A stretch of DNA of 64,000 bases from Bifidobacterium vansinderenii (GCF_002234915.1 NZ_NEWD01000007.1:186001-250000), one strand, 5' to 3'; counted from the stretch's first letter, positions 34,019 through 43,095 are shown. The notes: generated by a model not told the origin, from the letters alone. Program-made: numbers and translations.

Positions 34019-36085
34019 ATGAAACAGGTTGTGGTGGGCATCCTCGCCCACGTGGATGCAGGCAAGACCACGCTGTCCGAGGGGCTGCTCTACCGGTCCG
34101 GTCAGATCCGATCATTCGGCCGCGTAGATCACGGCGACGCGTTCCTCGACACCGACGCCATGGAGAAGCAGCGCGGCATCACGATCTTCTCCAAGCAGGC
34201 GGTGATCGACCTCGACGATCTGCGCATCACCCTGCTCGACACCCCCGGTCATGTGGACTTCTCCGCCGAGATGGAGCGCACCCTTCGTGTGCTCGACTAT
34301 GCGATTCTCGTCGTCAGTGCGTCCGACGGCGTACGTGGATACACGGAGACGCTGTGGCGATTGCTGGCCCGATACCACGTGCCCACATTCGTATTCGTCA
34401 ACAAGATGGACGCCGTGGGTGCGGACGGCGACGGCATTCTCGAGCAGATGCGCGCGCGATTCTCCGACGCGTGCGTGCCGTTCGGCGGACTCGACAACGG
34501 CTCCGGCGATGACGGCAACGGCAACGGTGATACGCCCGGCGACGGATTCCCGCAACTGCCTGACGACGTTCAGGAGACCATGGCCATGCAGGACGAGTCC
34601 GCCATGGACGAATTCCTCGAACAGGGCGCACTGTCCGGCGACACCGTTCGTCGACTGATCGCCGAACGCAGGATCTTCCTCTGCTATTTCGGATCCGCAT
34701 TGAAGCTGCAGGGCGTCGACGATTTTCTGCACGGTCTGCGCGCGCTCGTCCGTCAGCCCGATCACGGCGACGCGTTCGGCGCCCGCGTGTTCAAGATCTC
34801 GCACGACAAACAGGGCGGGCGGCTGACGTGGCTGAAAGTGACCGGGGGAGTGCTGCCGGTCAAAAGCGTGCTGACGAACGAACGGCCCGGCGCCGGCGAG
34901 AATGGTGACGGTACCGTCGGCGAGGCGGTCGGAAACGGCGGCGCCGAGATCTGGCATGAGAAGGCCGATCAGGTGCGCGTGTACTCCGGTGCGAAGTTCA
35001 CGCTCGTTGACGAGGCGCCCGCCGGTTCCGTGGTCGCGGTGACCGGTCCGACGCACACGTTCCCCGGTGAGGGACTGGGCGTGGAATCCGATGCCGGCGA
35101 GCCCGCGCTCGAGCCGGTGCTCACCTACACCGTGCTGCCCGGCGACAACGACGTGCACAAGGTGCTCGCCGCATTGCGCGAGCTCGACGACGAGGATCCT
35201 CTGCTGCACGTCGCATGGCAGGAGCGGCTGCAGGAGATCCACGTGCAGCTCATGGGTGCCGTGCAGTTGGAGATCATCCGGCAGATCATGCACGACCGGT
35301 TCTCGCTCGACATCGACTTCGGCCCCGGCGGCATCCTGTACAAGGAGACGATCACCGCGCCCGTCGAAGGCGTGGGACACTTCGAACCGCTGCGGCACTA
35401 TGCCGAAGTGCATCTGCTGCTCGAACCGGCGGACGAGGGGAGCGCAGTGGTCTTCGGTTCGGATCTGAGCCTCGACGTGCTCGACCGCAACTGGCAGCGG
35501 CTCGTGCTCACGCATCTGGCGGAGAAGGAGCATCTCGGCGTGCTTGCGGGATTCCCGATCGCCGACATGCGCATCACGCTGATCAACGGCCGTGCCCACG
35601 AGAAGCACACCGAGGGCGGCGACTTCCGTCAGGCCACGTATCGCGCGGTCCGTCAGGGTCTGATGAAGGCAAAGCGCGACGGGAATTGCCGACTGCTCGA
35701 ACCGTGGTACGACTTCCGTCTCGAAGTGCCGCAGGACATGCTTGGACGGGCCATGGCCGACGTGCAGCGCATGAGCGGCGAATTCGATCCACCGACGAAC
35801 GACGGCGAGTACGCGGTATTGTCCGGCACGGCGCCGGTCTCCGAAATGCGCGACTATGCGATGGACGTCAACGCCTATACGCACGGTCAGGGGCAGATCA
35901 GCTGCACGTTCGGCGGATATCGTCCCTGCCACGATGCCGATGCGGTGATCGAACGCGTGAACTACGATCCTGAATCCGACTTGGAGAACACGCCCGACTC
36001 GGTGTTCTGCGCGCACGGCGCCGGATATCCGGTCAAGTGGAGCGACGTCGACGCGCACGCACATCTCGAACTGCGCGCACTGTAG
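34019..36085 (+). CDS. EF-G-like GTPase of the TetM/TetW ribosomal-protection type
   Basis: A 688-residue translational GTPase. The G domain is complete: AHVDAGKTT (G1), QRGITI (G2), DTPGHVDFSAE (G3) and NKMD (G4). Later EF-G-like domains include PGGILYKETITAPVEGVGH, the domain IV region and a C-terminal FGGYRPCHDADAV segment. Ribosomal-protection proteins use this fold to remove tetracycline from the ribosome. It is longer than the acquired Tet proteins (about 640) because of acidic glycine-rich loops (DDGNGNGDTPGDGF near 165, and another near 297). Its composition matches the chromosome, and no mobile DNA is nearby, so it is probably an old resident gene. Whether it confers resistance cannot be read from sequence. 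The ATG was preferred to an upstream GTG. Confidence 0.85.
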   Translation: MKQVVVGILAHVDAGKTTLSEGLLYRSGQIRSFGRVDHGDAFLDTDAMEKQRGITIFSKQAVIDLDDLRITLLDTPGHVDFSAEMERTLRVLDYAILVVSASDGVRGYTETLWRLLARYHVPTFVFVNKMDAVGADGDGILEQMRARFSDACVPFGGLDNGSGDDGNGNGDTPGDGFPQLPDDVQETMAMQDESAMDEFLEQGALSGDTVRRLIAERRIFLCYFGSALKLQGVDDFLHGLRALVRQPDHGDAFGARVFKISHDKQGGRLTWLKVTGGVLPVKSVLTNERPGAGENGDGTVGEAVGNGGAEIWHEKADQVRVYSGAKFTLVDEAPAGSVVAVTGPTHTFPGEGLGVESDAGEPALEPVLTYTVLPGDNDVHKVLAALRELDDEDPLLHVAWQERLQEIHVQLMGAVQLEIIRQIMHDRFSLDIDFGPGGILYKETITAPVEGVGHFEPLRHYAEVHLLLEPADEGSAVVFGSDLSLDVLDRNWQRLVLTHLAEKEHLGVLAGFPIADMRITLINGRAHEKHTEGGDFRQATYRAVRQGLMKAKRDGNCRLLEPWYDFRLEVPQDMLGRAMADVQRMSGEFDPPTNDGEYAVLSGTAPVSEMRDYAMDVNAYTHGQGQISCTFGGYRPCHDADAVIERVNYDPESDLENTPDSVFCAHGAGYPVKWSDVDAHAHLELRAL

Positions 36086-36240
36086 TCGCGTGGTGTGGTT
36101 GTGTGTTGCGGTGCGAGCTCTGGAGCGGGGCCGGATGTTACCGCCCATGGCGTAGCATGACGCCGAGAATGCCGGAGATCGGGCCTGCTGATCGAGGTAC
36201 GACGGGTGTGGTGGCGCGTAGAGGAATGCGGAGAATCGTT

Positions 36241-36372
36241 TTGACTACCAAGTTTGGTGGTCGGGAATTTAGTAGTCGGAACGTGACGTATCCGGCGGCT
36301 TGTGAGGGTTCACGGTGTTATGTTTCGACTACCAAGTTTGGGAGTCCGGATTTTTGGGAGTCGGAACGGGGC
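36241..36372. repeat. Two direct copies of a GACTACCAAGTTTGG element
   Basis: GACTACCAAGTTTGGTGGTC then GTAGTCGGAACG (36243-36284), and GACTACCAAGTTTGGGAGTC then GGAGTCGGAACG (36331-36372). The copies are about 88 bases apart and each can fold through its own short palindrome. They lie in the 36086-36486 gap with no gene between. Confidence 0.7.
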
Positions 36373-36406
36373 GGAAGCCGGGGAGCCGGGGTGAGACACG
36401 CCGAAG

Positions 36407-36435
36407 TTGCGTGGATCCGGGTGGTTGCGTAATAT
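36407..36435 (+). promoter_or_regulatory. Promoter of tRNA-Ala
   Basis: TTGCGT (36407-36412) and TAATAT (36430-36435) are 17 bases apart. The tRNA starts about 50 bases after the -10 box, much as for tRNA-His. Confidence 0.65.
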
Positions 36436-36486
36436 GTCTCAAGTCGAAACGACCGGTTGGTTGTGGCCGATGGCCATCTGACTGAC

Positions 36487-36559
36487 GGGGCTATGGCGCA
36501 GCTGGTAGCGCATCTCCATGGCATGGAGGGGGTCGGGGGTTCGAATCCCCCTAGCTCCA
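36487..36559 (+). tRNA. tRNA-Ala (GGC anticodon)
   Basis: Acceptor GGGGCTA pairs with TAGCTCC, including the G3-T70 wobble pair that is the alanine identity element. The anticodon arm TCTCC-ATGGCAT-GGAGG carries GGC. The T arm is GGGGG-TTCGAAT-CCCCC, and the discriminator base is A. CCA is not encoded (the next base is C). Confidence 0.95.
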
Positions 36560-36565
36560 CGGACG

Positions 36566-36599
36566 AGGTCCGGGATCCGAATGGGTCTCGGACCTTTTT
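36566..36599 (+). terminator. Rho-independent terminator of tRNA-Ala
   Basis: AGGTCCGGGATCC pairs with GGGTCTCGGACCT and runs into TTTTT, seven bases past the tRNA. Confidence 0.9.
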
Positions 36600-36684
36600 C
36601 AATTTCCCCGCCGTTCCGCCCGGCTGTGGTCCGTATCGTGGAACCGGATCCCGGTTTTGTCTCGCGATGCGGAAGAATCCGTTT

Positions 36685-36770
36685 TTTGGGGCGTCGACAT
36701 CCCGTTTTCGCGTCGATTTTCGGGAATTTGACGCCCCAAAGAGCAGAAAACGGGCATTCGACGCCCCAAA
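36685..36770. repeat. Inverted repeat with three GACGCCCCAAA motifs
   Basis: TTTGGGGCGTCGACATCCCG (from 36685) is mirrored by CGGGCATTCGACGCCCCAAA (ending 36770). A third copy, TTTGACGCCCCAAA, sits between them at 36727-36740. It lies between tRNA-Ala and the convergent histidine kinase gene and contains no coding frame. Confidence 0.75.
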
Positions 36771-36825
36771 TATGCAGTCCGACAGCGCCCTGTAGCCCGA
36801 CGGCAACGAACGCCGCCACCCGTGC

Positions 36826-38103
36826 CTACTCCGCCAGTGGCATGGTGATGCGCATGGTGGTGCCGGACGGCGACGAGGACTCCACATCGATCCACCCGTG
36901 ATAGCGCGACACCACATCGCGCGCCAGCGCCAGCCCCAGGCCGTAGCCCTGATGCGCGGTGCCGTCGTCGGACCTCGCAAACCGCTGGAACAGTCGCTCC
37001 GGATCCTCGCCGATGCCGGTGCCATGATCGCTGACCAGAATCACCGCCTCACGCCCACCGCCACGCAGCGATGCCCCGGTCGTGTACGCGGTCACACGGA
37101 TGTGCGAATCGTCGGGGGAGTGGGCGATCGCGTTGTCGAGTACGGCCACGATGCAGCGCATCAGCCCGAACCGGCCGCCAAGCACCGTGATCGGCTTCCC
37201 CGCCGTTCCGGTCGTACCGGCTTTCGCGGGATCCGCCGCAACTCCGGCCTCGTCTCCGGCCACGCCTTCGCCGGCACTGCCGGTTACGCCCTCAGCCGCT
37301 TCGGCATCTCCATCACGACCGCCACCAGCCGCATCATCCCAATCGATCGTCACATGCCGGCTGTCGGCCAAGAGCCGCACGGTCTCCACGGCCTCGGCGA
37401 TCACGCCGGGCAATTCCACCGGCTCGGGCTTCTGCGCCCCCTGCGCGGCCAGCAGCAGATCATTGATGATGTCGTTCATACGGTCCACATCGCCACGCAG
37501 CTGCTTCACGGCATCATCGATCGGCATGCCACGCGACTGCCGGTATTCGATCAGATCGGTCTGCAGACTGATCACCGTCAGCGGCGTCTTCAGCTCATGA
37601 CTGGCGTCGGCCACGAAATTCTTCTGCAACCGCAATGCCTCGTGCAACGGCGCAAGCTCGCGCTGCGAAAAATACCAGCCCACCAACGCCGTGGCCACGA
37701 TGATGCCCACCGCGAACAGCACGATGAACGCCAGCGCCTTCTTCTGGTCGATCACCCACGTGCCCACGGCCGACGCCGCCGCATTCACGTCGTTCGGATC
37801 GATGCCACGCTCGCTGAACTCATGCCTGGAGCCGAGCAGTACGCCGGCGATCATGCATCCGGCGCCGATCAGCGTGATGACGGTCATGGCCAGGGTCATG
37901 CGCAGGCTGATGCTGGTGGCGGCCCGATCGCCGAGCACGCGCGTGACCAGACGTTTGACCCATGCCTTCAGCCCGTTCTTCAGACCGTGTCGATTATTGC
38001 CGAGGCGATGCGGCTCGAATGGCTTGACGGATGACGTGTCGACCGTCGCCGATGCGGTGGATTCGGCGGATGCCGATGAGGAAGTGCCCATGGAAGTGTC
38101 CAT
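36826..38103 (-). CDS. Sensor histidine kinase
   Basis: A membrane-bound sensor of 425 residues that phosphorylates the response regulator encoded just upstream on the same strand. Two membrane helices (about 70-92 and 123-145) flank a short extracytoplasmic loop of only about 30 residues, so it probably senses within or near the membrane. The H-box FVADASHELKTPLT carries the phosphorylated histidine (169). The ATPase domain has the N-box VLDNAIAHSP, the G1 box SDHGTGIGEDP and the G2 box GYGLGLAL. An alanine/glycine-rich insertion (AEAAEGVTGSAGEGVAGDEA) interrupts the region between N-box strands. GCAGGAG precedes the ATG. The signal is unknown. Confidence 0.93.
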   Translation of the reverse strand: MDTSMGTSSSASAESTASATVDTSSVKPFEPHRLGNNRHGLKNGLKAWVKRLVTRVLGDRAATSISLRMTLAMTVITLIGAGCMIAGVLLGSRHEFSERGIDPNDVNAAASAVGTWVIDQKKALAFIVLFAVGIIVATALVGWYFSQRELAPLHEALRLQKNFVADASHELKTPLTVISLQTDLIEYRQSRGMPIDDAVKQLRGDVDRMNDIINDLLLAAQGAQKPEPVELPGVIAEAVETVRLLADSRHVTIDWDDAAGGGRDGDAEAAEGVTGSAGEGVAGDEAGVAADPAKAGTTGTAGKPITVLGGRFGLMRCIVAVLDNAIAHSPDDSHIRVTAYTTGASLRGGGREAVILVSDHGTGIGEDPERLFQRFARSDDGTAHQGYGLGLALARDVVSRYHGWIDVESSSPSGTTMRITMPLAE

Positions 38104-38231
38104 ATGCTCCTGCTTGTTCCTGTTTCACTGGATTGAACGAATCGATGACCGGAATGACGGAACCGTCATTGCCTCGGGAAGCCGAGGAAAACGCGGCAAG
38201 CCGGGGAAGCGAAAAAATCAACGACGCAACG

Positions 38232-38945
38232 CTAGTCGCGCGGCTCTCCGATGATGTACCCATGGCCACGCACGGTGTCGATGATGTGCCGGGTGGTCTT
38301 CTGCCGAATGTACGAGACGTACGTATCGATCGTGCCCTCGGTGTCGCTTTCGCTGAACACGATCCGCAGCAGTTCGGCGCGGGAGAACACGTGCTGCGGC
38401 GACGAGCAGAGCGTGGTCAGCAGCGTGCATTCCGCGCGGGTGAGCGTCACCCGCTGCAGGTCGGGGCTTTCGATCATGCCCGACTGCGGCAGCAGACGCC
38501 AGTCGCCGATGTCGTACGATTTCTGTTCGGCCCGGTAGCCTCGCAGCAGTGCGCGAAGACGGGCCTCCAGCTCCTCGAAGTGAAACGGCTTGGTCAGGTA
38601 GTCGTTGGCGCCGTAGTCCAGCCCCTCCACGATATTGTCCACGCTGCCCAGTGCGGTGAGCATGAGCACGGGCGTGGTGATGCCGCTGCCGCGCGCCTCG
38701 CGCACCAGTTCGAGCCCGTCGGCGTCGGGCAGTCGACGATCCACGATCGCCACGTCATACGTCATGCCGAACAGTCGACTGCGCCCCTCCGCGCCGGTCG
38801 TCACCCAGTCCACGCGATAGTGTTCGCCGAGGATCTCCGACGTGATCGCGCCGATGCGCGGATCATCCTCGATGAACAGCACGGACGGCTGCAGCAGCTT
38901 CTCCGGATCGGTGAGCGCGTACGGTGTCGATGCGTCGTCGGCCAT
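38232..38945 (-). CDS. OmpR-family response regulator
   Basis: A 237-residue transcription factor. The receiver domain has the acidic pocket FIEDDPR, the phospho-acceptor Asp69 in AIVDRRLPD, the switch threonine in LMLTALGS and the lysine in YLTKPF. The C-terminal winged helix ends with VSYIRQKT and VRGHGYIIG, the usual OmpR/PhoB recognition region. The gene precedes the histidine kinase gene by 128 bases on the same strand, so the two form one operon. The ATG is preceded by GAGGGG. The target genes are not visible; nearby candidates such as the DedA gene have no obvious repeated box. Confidence 0.95.
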   Translation of the reverse strand: MADDASTPYALTDPEKLLQPSVLFIEDDPRIGAITSEILGEHYRVDWVTTGAEGRSRLFGMTYDVAIVDRRLPDADGLELVREARGSGITTPVLMLTALGSVDNIVEGLDYGANDYLTKPFHFEELEARLRALLRGYRAEQKSYDIGDWRLLPQSGMIESPDLQRVTLTRAECTLLTTLCSSPQHVFSRAELLRIVFSESDTEGTIDTYVSYIRQKTTRHIIDTVRGHGYIIGEPRD

Positions 38946-39057
38946 GATCGTCTTCCCCTCGATTTCCCGTTGTCCCCGGATACGATGAACGCCGCACGGT
39001 GCGGACTGCCCGTGCGGCGTTCGTCATCCGGAAGTCGGCGTATTCACTGATATTGTT

Positions 39058-39705
39058 TCACGCCTGCGTGGCGCCACGCGAGGCGAGCGCCGAACGGATG
39101 CCCTTGATCACGAGCGGCATCACGGAGATCAGCACGATGATGATGCACACCGCGTCGATGTTGTTGGCGATCAGGCTGACGCGGCCGAGCTGGTGGCCGA
39201 GCGTGGGCAGGGCGAGTCCCCAGATGAGCGTGCCGATCAGGTTCGCGGAGATGAACTTCCTGTGGTCGTAGTGGGTCAGGCCCACGGCGAACGGGGTGAA
39301 GGTGCGCAGGATCGGCACGAAGCGGGCGAGGATGATGGCCTTGTAGCCGTATTTGACGAAGAACGCGTGCGCGCGTTCGAGTCGTTCGGCGTTCTTGCCC
39401 TGCGTCCACGATTGCAGAAGACGGCTGTCGCGTCCCTTGCGGCCGAGTTCGTAGCCGGTCTGGTCTCCCACGAACGCGGCGATGCCGATGACCACGCAGA
39501 TGAGCGCGAGCGGCGTGTGGGCGAGCGGCGAGTCGGGCAGCGCGGTGGCGGCGGAGACCATGCCGAGCAGGAACACGAGCGAGTCGCCGGGCAGGAAGAA
39601 GCCGACGAGCAGGCCGGTTTCGGCGAATACGATGAGCGCGGAGATGATCAGCGCCCACGGGCCGGCCGCGGAGATGATGAATTCCGGACTGAGAAAACTG
39701 GGCAT
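39058..39705 (-). CDS. DedA-family membrane protein
   Basis: A 215-residue integral membrane protein of the DedA/VTT family, whose members are thought to flip phospholipids or undecaprenyl phosphate and to help maintain the membrane potential. The diagnostic motifs are present: ETGLLVGFFLPGDSLVFLLG, GDQTGYELGRKG and KAIILARFVPILRTFTPFAVG with its essential arginines. Re-entrant and membrane helices span most of the chain. AAGGA precedes the ATG. It is transcribed in the same direction as the two-component genes but 112 bases upstream of the regulator start, so joint transcription is possible. The gap to the divergent fetA gene holds the promoters. Confidence 0.93.
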   Translation of the reverse strand: MPSFLSPEFIISAAGPWALIISALIVFAETGLLVGFFLPGDSLVFLLGMVSAATALPDSPLAHTPLALICVVIGIAAFVGDQTGYELGRKGRDSRLLQSWTQGKNAERLERAHAFFVKYGYKAIILARFVPILRTFTPFAVGLTHYDHRKFISANLIGTLIWGLALPTLGHQLGRVSLIANNIDAVCIIIVLISVMPLVIKGIRSALASRGATQA

Positions 39706-39831
39706 GTCGAATCCTTACGATGAGTTGTTGATTTGCCGTGATGATTGATGATTCAAGACTGCGGTACGTGTTCTCAGAAAGCGCTGAGAATCGCCGGAAC
39801 GTATATGGGGGAGCGGTCCTAAGCTGAAGGC

Positions 39832-40650
39832 ATGACTGAAATGGAGAGGAATGTTCGGCCGGCGGTGCGGGTTGGCGAGCCCCGGCCGGTGCTCGAGGTG
39901 ACCGACGCCCGATGCCATGTGCGGCATGGGGATGCGCGGAAGGATATCTTCACCGGACTGTCGTTGACGCTGTACGCGGGGCAGATCGTCGACCTGGTCG
40001 GCCCGTCGGGTTCCGGCAAGTCCACGCTGATGGAATGCATGGCGCAGCTCAACGCCGACGCCGATGCGACGATGACGCTCGACGGCCGGTCCACCGACGG
40101 GTTCACGCCCGAACAGTGGCGCACACAGGTGGCGTACGTGCCGCAGCGGCCGGTGCTGATGGGCGGGAGCGTGGCCGAGGCGATCCGCTACCCGTTCACG
40201 CTGCGGGTGCGCCGCGATTCGTCGGTCCGTGTTCCCGACGACGATACGCTGCGCCGCGCGCTGGACGACATCGGCCTTGATGACGTGGAGCTCGACCGTT
40301 CGCCGCAGGACCTGTCCGTCGGACAGCAGGCGCGCGTCTGTCTGCTGCGCACGCTGCTGACCGGGCCGAAGGTGCTGCTCGCCGACGAGGTGGACGCCGG
40401 ACTGGACCCGGACAACGCCATGCGTGCCGCCCACCTGCTCAAACGTGCGGCGGACGAGGGCATGGCGGTTTGCCGCGTACGGCACCGTGAGCCGGACGGC
40501 ATGGCCACGCGCACGCTGGAGCTTGCCGACGGCGTGCTGACGGACATCACGGGCAGGACCGCGGCCGGTGCTGCGAGGACCGCCGGTGCGGCGAACGACA
40601 CCGATACGGCGAACGACACCGATACGACCGATACGGAGGCACAGGCATGA
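39832..40650 (+). CDS. fetA: Iron-export-type ABC transporter ATPase (FetA-like)
   Basis: This 272-residue ABC ATPase energises the FetB permease encoded next. It has Walker A GPSGSGKST, the Q-loop in AYVPQRPVLMGG, the signature LSVGQQ and Walker B VLLADEVDAGLD. The H-loop region reads VCRVRHREPD, with histidine retained. The C-terminal 30 residues are an Ala/Thr/Asp repeat (NDTDTANDTDTTDTEAQA) with no structural role that I can suggest. Its stop overlaps the fetB ATG (ATGA), so the pair is translationally coupled. In E. coli FetAB exports iron and protects against peroxide; the same role here is by homology. Confidence 0.88.
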   Translation: MTEMERNVRPAVRVGEPRPVLEVTDARCHVRHGDARKDIFTGLSLTLYAGQIVDLVGPSGSGKSTLMECMAQLNADADATMTLDGRSTDGFTPEQWRTQVAYVPQRPVLMGGSVAEAIRYPFTLRVRRDSSVRVPDDDTLRRALDDIGLDDVELDRSPQDLSVGQQARVCLLRTLLTGPKVLLADEVDAGLDPDNAMRAAHLLKRAADEGMAVCRVRHREPDGMATRTLELADGVLTDITGRTAAGAARTAGAANDTDTANDTDTTDTEAQA

Positions 40651-41471
40651 GCGGCATCAACGACGTACTCGTCACCGGCACGGAAGGCGCCGCATCCGAC
40701 TATCCGATCGACAACTGGGGCCTCTTGGTCGCCCTGCTGCTGGTGGCCCTGGCGGCCGTGATCTCCGCGGTACTCAAACTCGGCGTGGAACGCCGCCTGC
40801 TGTGGGCCACCGTGCGCTCGCTCGTGCAGCTGCTGGCCATGGGCCTGATCATCAGCTACGTGATCCAGGTGAACCAGTGGTGGCTCGTGTTCGCCCTGCT
40901 CGGCGTGATGATCATCGCCGCCGTGCAGATCACCCTCACCCGAGGCAGCGGCCTGCCCAAGGGGCTCGTGCTGCCCGTGTTTCTCACCCTGCTGGCCAGC
41001 GCCGTGCTCATGTTCTCCGTGGTCGTGGAACTCATCATCCGACCCCAGCCGTGGTACGCGCCGCAGGTGGTGGTCACCATGGTTGGCATGCTGCTCGGCA
41101 ACGTGGTGTCCGCCATCGCCGTGGCCATCACCCGACTGTTCGACGACATGCGCACCCGGCGCTACGAGATCGAGACCATGCTCGCCTGGGGCGCCACCCC
41201 GTTGGAGGCGGCCATGCCGTCCATCACCTCGGCCGTGCGCCTGGGCCTGATTCCCACCATCGCCCAACTGGCGTCCAGCGGCATCGTGCTCATACCGGGC
41301 ATGATGGCCGGCCAGATCATCGCAGGCGGCGACCCGGTGCAGGCCGCACGCTACCAGTTCGTCGTGCTCGCCGTCATCTCGTCGCTCACCGCGCTCGCCG
41401 ACACGCTGATCGTGATGCTCGTCTACCGCGTGGCGTTCACCGAGAACCATCGTCTGCGCACCGACCTGTAG
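40647..41471 (+). CDS. fetB: FetB-like ABC transporter permease
   Basis: A 274-residue permease of the FetB/YbbM (UPF0014) family. Seven or so hydrophobic helices begin at LLVALLLVALAAVISAVLKL. The family motifs LWATVRSLVQLLAMG, TRRYEIETMLAWGATPLEA and PTIAQLASSGIVLIPGMMAGQI are clear. It pairs with the overlapping fetA ATPase gene upstream. A TetR-type regulator gene follows within 90 bases and could control efflux, though the link is inferred from position. Confidence 0.92.
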   Translation: MSGINDVLVTGTEGAASDYPIDNWGLLVALLLVALAAVISAVLKLGVERRLLWATVRSLVQLLAMGLIISYVIQVNQWWLVFALLGVMIIAAVQITLTRGSGLPKGLVLPVFLTLLASAVLMFSVVVELIIRPQPWYAPQVVVTMVGMLLGNVVSAIAVAITRLFDDMRTRRYEIETMLAWGATPLEAAMPSITSAVRLGLIPTIAQLASSGIVLIPGMMAGQIIAGGDPVQAARYQFVVLAVISSLTALADTLIVMLVYRVAFTENHRLRTDL

Positions 41472-41506
41472 GCTCCGCTCGGGTCAGTCCGTTATCCGCC
41501 TTGTCG

Positions 41507-41520
41507 TGTACACATGTACA
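41507..41520 (+). promoter_or_regulatory. Double TGTACA site upstream of the TetR gene
   Basis: TGTACA-CA-TGTACA forms two self-palindromic hexamers two bases apart. It lies 40 bases before the TetR-family start codon and 36 bases after fetB, so it is a likely operator for that regulator. Confidence 0.5.
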
Positions 41521-41559
41521 GGGAGACGACGACCATACGGCGCGGAATGGACGGGTGAC

Positions 41560-42159
41560 ATGACGGAATCAGAACGTGGCAATCATGCGCGGCGCGGCGA
41601 GCTGCGCGGCGATCCCGAACGCAGGAACCGGATCATCGAAGCGTGCCTCGACGTGATCGCGGACAAGGGTGTGGCCGGCACCTCGCATCGCGTGGTGGCC
41701 GCCGCGGCCGGCGTGCCGCTCGGATCCATGACCTACTACTTCGACGGCATGGACGACCTGCTGCATCAGACGTTCGAACGCTTCGCCGACGACAGCGTGA
41801 GCCGCATGCGTGAGCGTTTCGCCGGAATCGCCACCCGCGAGGAGGCCTGCGAGGCCGTGGTGCGCACGATCGTCGACGACGTGTTCCGCAACCAGCACGA
41901 TCTGAGCCTCAACCTCGAGTTCTACACGCTGGCCGCGCGCGACCCCGCTTACCGCGACATCACCACCCGGTGGATGGGCCGCAGCCGCGAACAGCTGCGA
42001 CGGTTCTTCGACCCGCGCACGGCACAGATGCTTGACGCGATGATCGAGGGCTTCTCCATCCACTGCGCGCTGTCGACCGTCCCGCCCAGCGAGGACGACA
42101 TCCGCGAGGGCGTGCGCCGCATCGCAGCCGTATCGCAGTCGTTCACAAACGAAAACTAG
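41560..42159 (+). CDS. TetR-family transcriptional regulator
   Basis: A 199-residue repressor. The N-terminal helix-turn-helix is clear: RRNRIIEACLDVIADKGVAG, then SHRVVAAAAGVPLGSMTYYF, the standard TetR motif. The C-terminal helical ligand domain (FAGIATREEACEAVVRTIVD, then SLNLEFYTLAARDPAYR and MLDAMIEGFSIHCALS) fits the TetR_C group often linked to efflux pumps. I start at the ATG after the TGTACA sites; the longer frame would read through that operator. It lies between fetAB and proC, same strand. Ligand unknown. Confidence 0.92.
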   Translation: MTESERGNHARRGELRGDPERRNRIIEACLDVIADKGVAGTSHRVVAAAAGVPLGSMTYYFDGMDDLLHQTFERFADDSVSRMRERFAGIATREEACEAVVRTIVDDVFRNQHDLSLNLEFYTLAARDPAYRDITTRWMGRSREQLRRFFDPRTAQMLDAMIEGFSIHCALSTVPPSEDDIREGVRRIAAVSQSFTNEN

Positions 42160-42285
42160 ACTACGTTTCAGTCGCGGCGTTTGGGATGACTGTCGCGGCA
42201 GAACGTTCCGATAGGGGAGGAACCGTCCCGCAACGGCCCCGACGTCGAGAAAACCGGCCGGAACACTTCAAGGAAAGGACCTGAC

Positions 42286-43095
42286 ATGGCAGACAACACG
42301 GCAGCAGCCCCGCGCATCGGCGTGATCGGCTTCGGCAACATGGGCGGCGCGATCATCGGAGGCGCGGTGGCGCACCACGTGGTCGAACCCGCGTCCGTGA
42401 CCATCTACGACCCGAACGCGAACGCTATCGCCCACGCGAAGGACCTCGGCCTGACCGCGGCGTCCAGCGAACGCGAGGTCGTCGAATCGTCCGACATGAT
42501 CCTGCTGGCCGTCAAGCCGCAGTCGTTCGCCGACACCGCCGCGAACTGCGGTTCGTTCGACGGCAAGGCCGTGCTTTCGATCATGGCCGGCGTGACCGCC
42601 GAACGCATCCGCACCACCGTGGACGGCACTCCGCGCGTGCTGCGTCTGATGCCGAACACGCCCGCACTGGTGGGCGCAGGCGCCTTCGCCCTGAGCTCCG
42701 ACAGCGACTTCACGGACGCCGAGAAGACGTTCGCCAAGGAACTGTTCGAATCCATCGGCATCGTGGAATTCGTGCCCGAGCATCTGATCGACGCGGTGAC
42801 CGGCCTGTCCGGCAGCGCCCCCGCGTTCGTGGCCATGTTCATCGAGGCGCTCGCCGACGGCGGACTCAAGGAGGGCCTGACCCGCGACACCGCGTACCGT
42901 CTGGCCGCGCAGACCTGCCTGGGCGAGGCCAAGCTGATCCTGGACAAGAACATGACCCCGGCACAGGCGAAGGACATGGTCACCTCGCCCGCCGGCACCA
43001 CCATCGCCGGCTACGCGGTGCTCGAGGAGGGCGGCTTCCGCGGCACGGTGATGAAGGCCGTGTCCGCCGCCGCCCAGCGTTCGCGCGAACTGTAG
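42286..43095 (+). CDS. proC: Pyrroline-5-carboxylate reductase (proline synthesis)
   Basis: This enzyme makes proline from 1-pyrroline-5-carboxylate with NAD(P)H. The 269-residue protein opens with the Rossmann motif IGVIGFGNMGGAII. It has the coenzyme loop LLAVKPQSFADTA, MPNTPALVGAGA, and the conserved dimer-domain signature GLSGSAPAFVAMFIEALADG. The end TSPAGTTIAGYAVLEEGGFRG is the standard ProC terminus. GAAAGGACC precedes the ATG. A second, more divergent ProC-like gene is at 47509-48312. This copy keeps all the usual family residues and is the likelier biosynthetic enzyme. Confidence 0.96.
   Translation: MADNTAAAPRIGVIGFGNMGGAIIGGAVAHHVVEPASVTIYDPNANAIAHAKDLGLTAASSEREVVESSDMILLAVKPQSFADTAANCGSFDGKAVLSIMAGVTAERIRTTVDGTPRVLRLMPNTPALVGAGAFALSSDSDFTDAEKTFAKELFESIGIVEFVPEHLIDAVTGLSGSAPAFVAMFIEALADGGLKEGLTRDTAYRLAAQTCLGEAKLILDKNMTPAQAKDMVTSPAGTTIAGYAVLEEGGFRGTVMKAVSAAAQRSREL

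Noticed and set aside
34019-36085. Acquired tetracycline-resistance gene on a transferred element
   Set aside because: No insertion sequence, conjugation gene or base-composition change flanks it, and its loops differ from the acquired Tet proteins.
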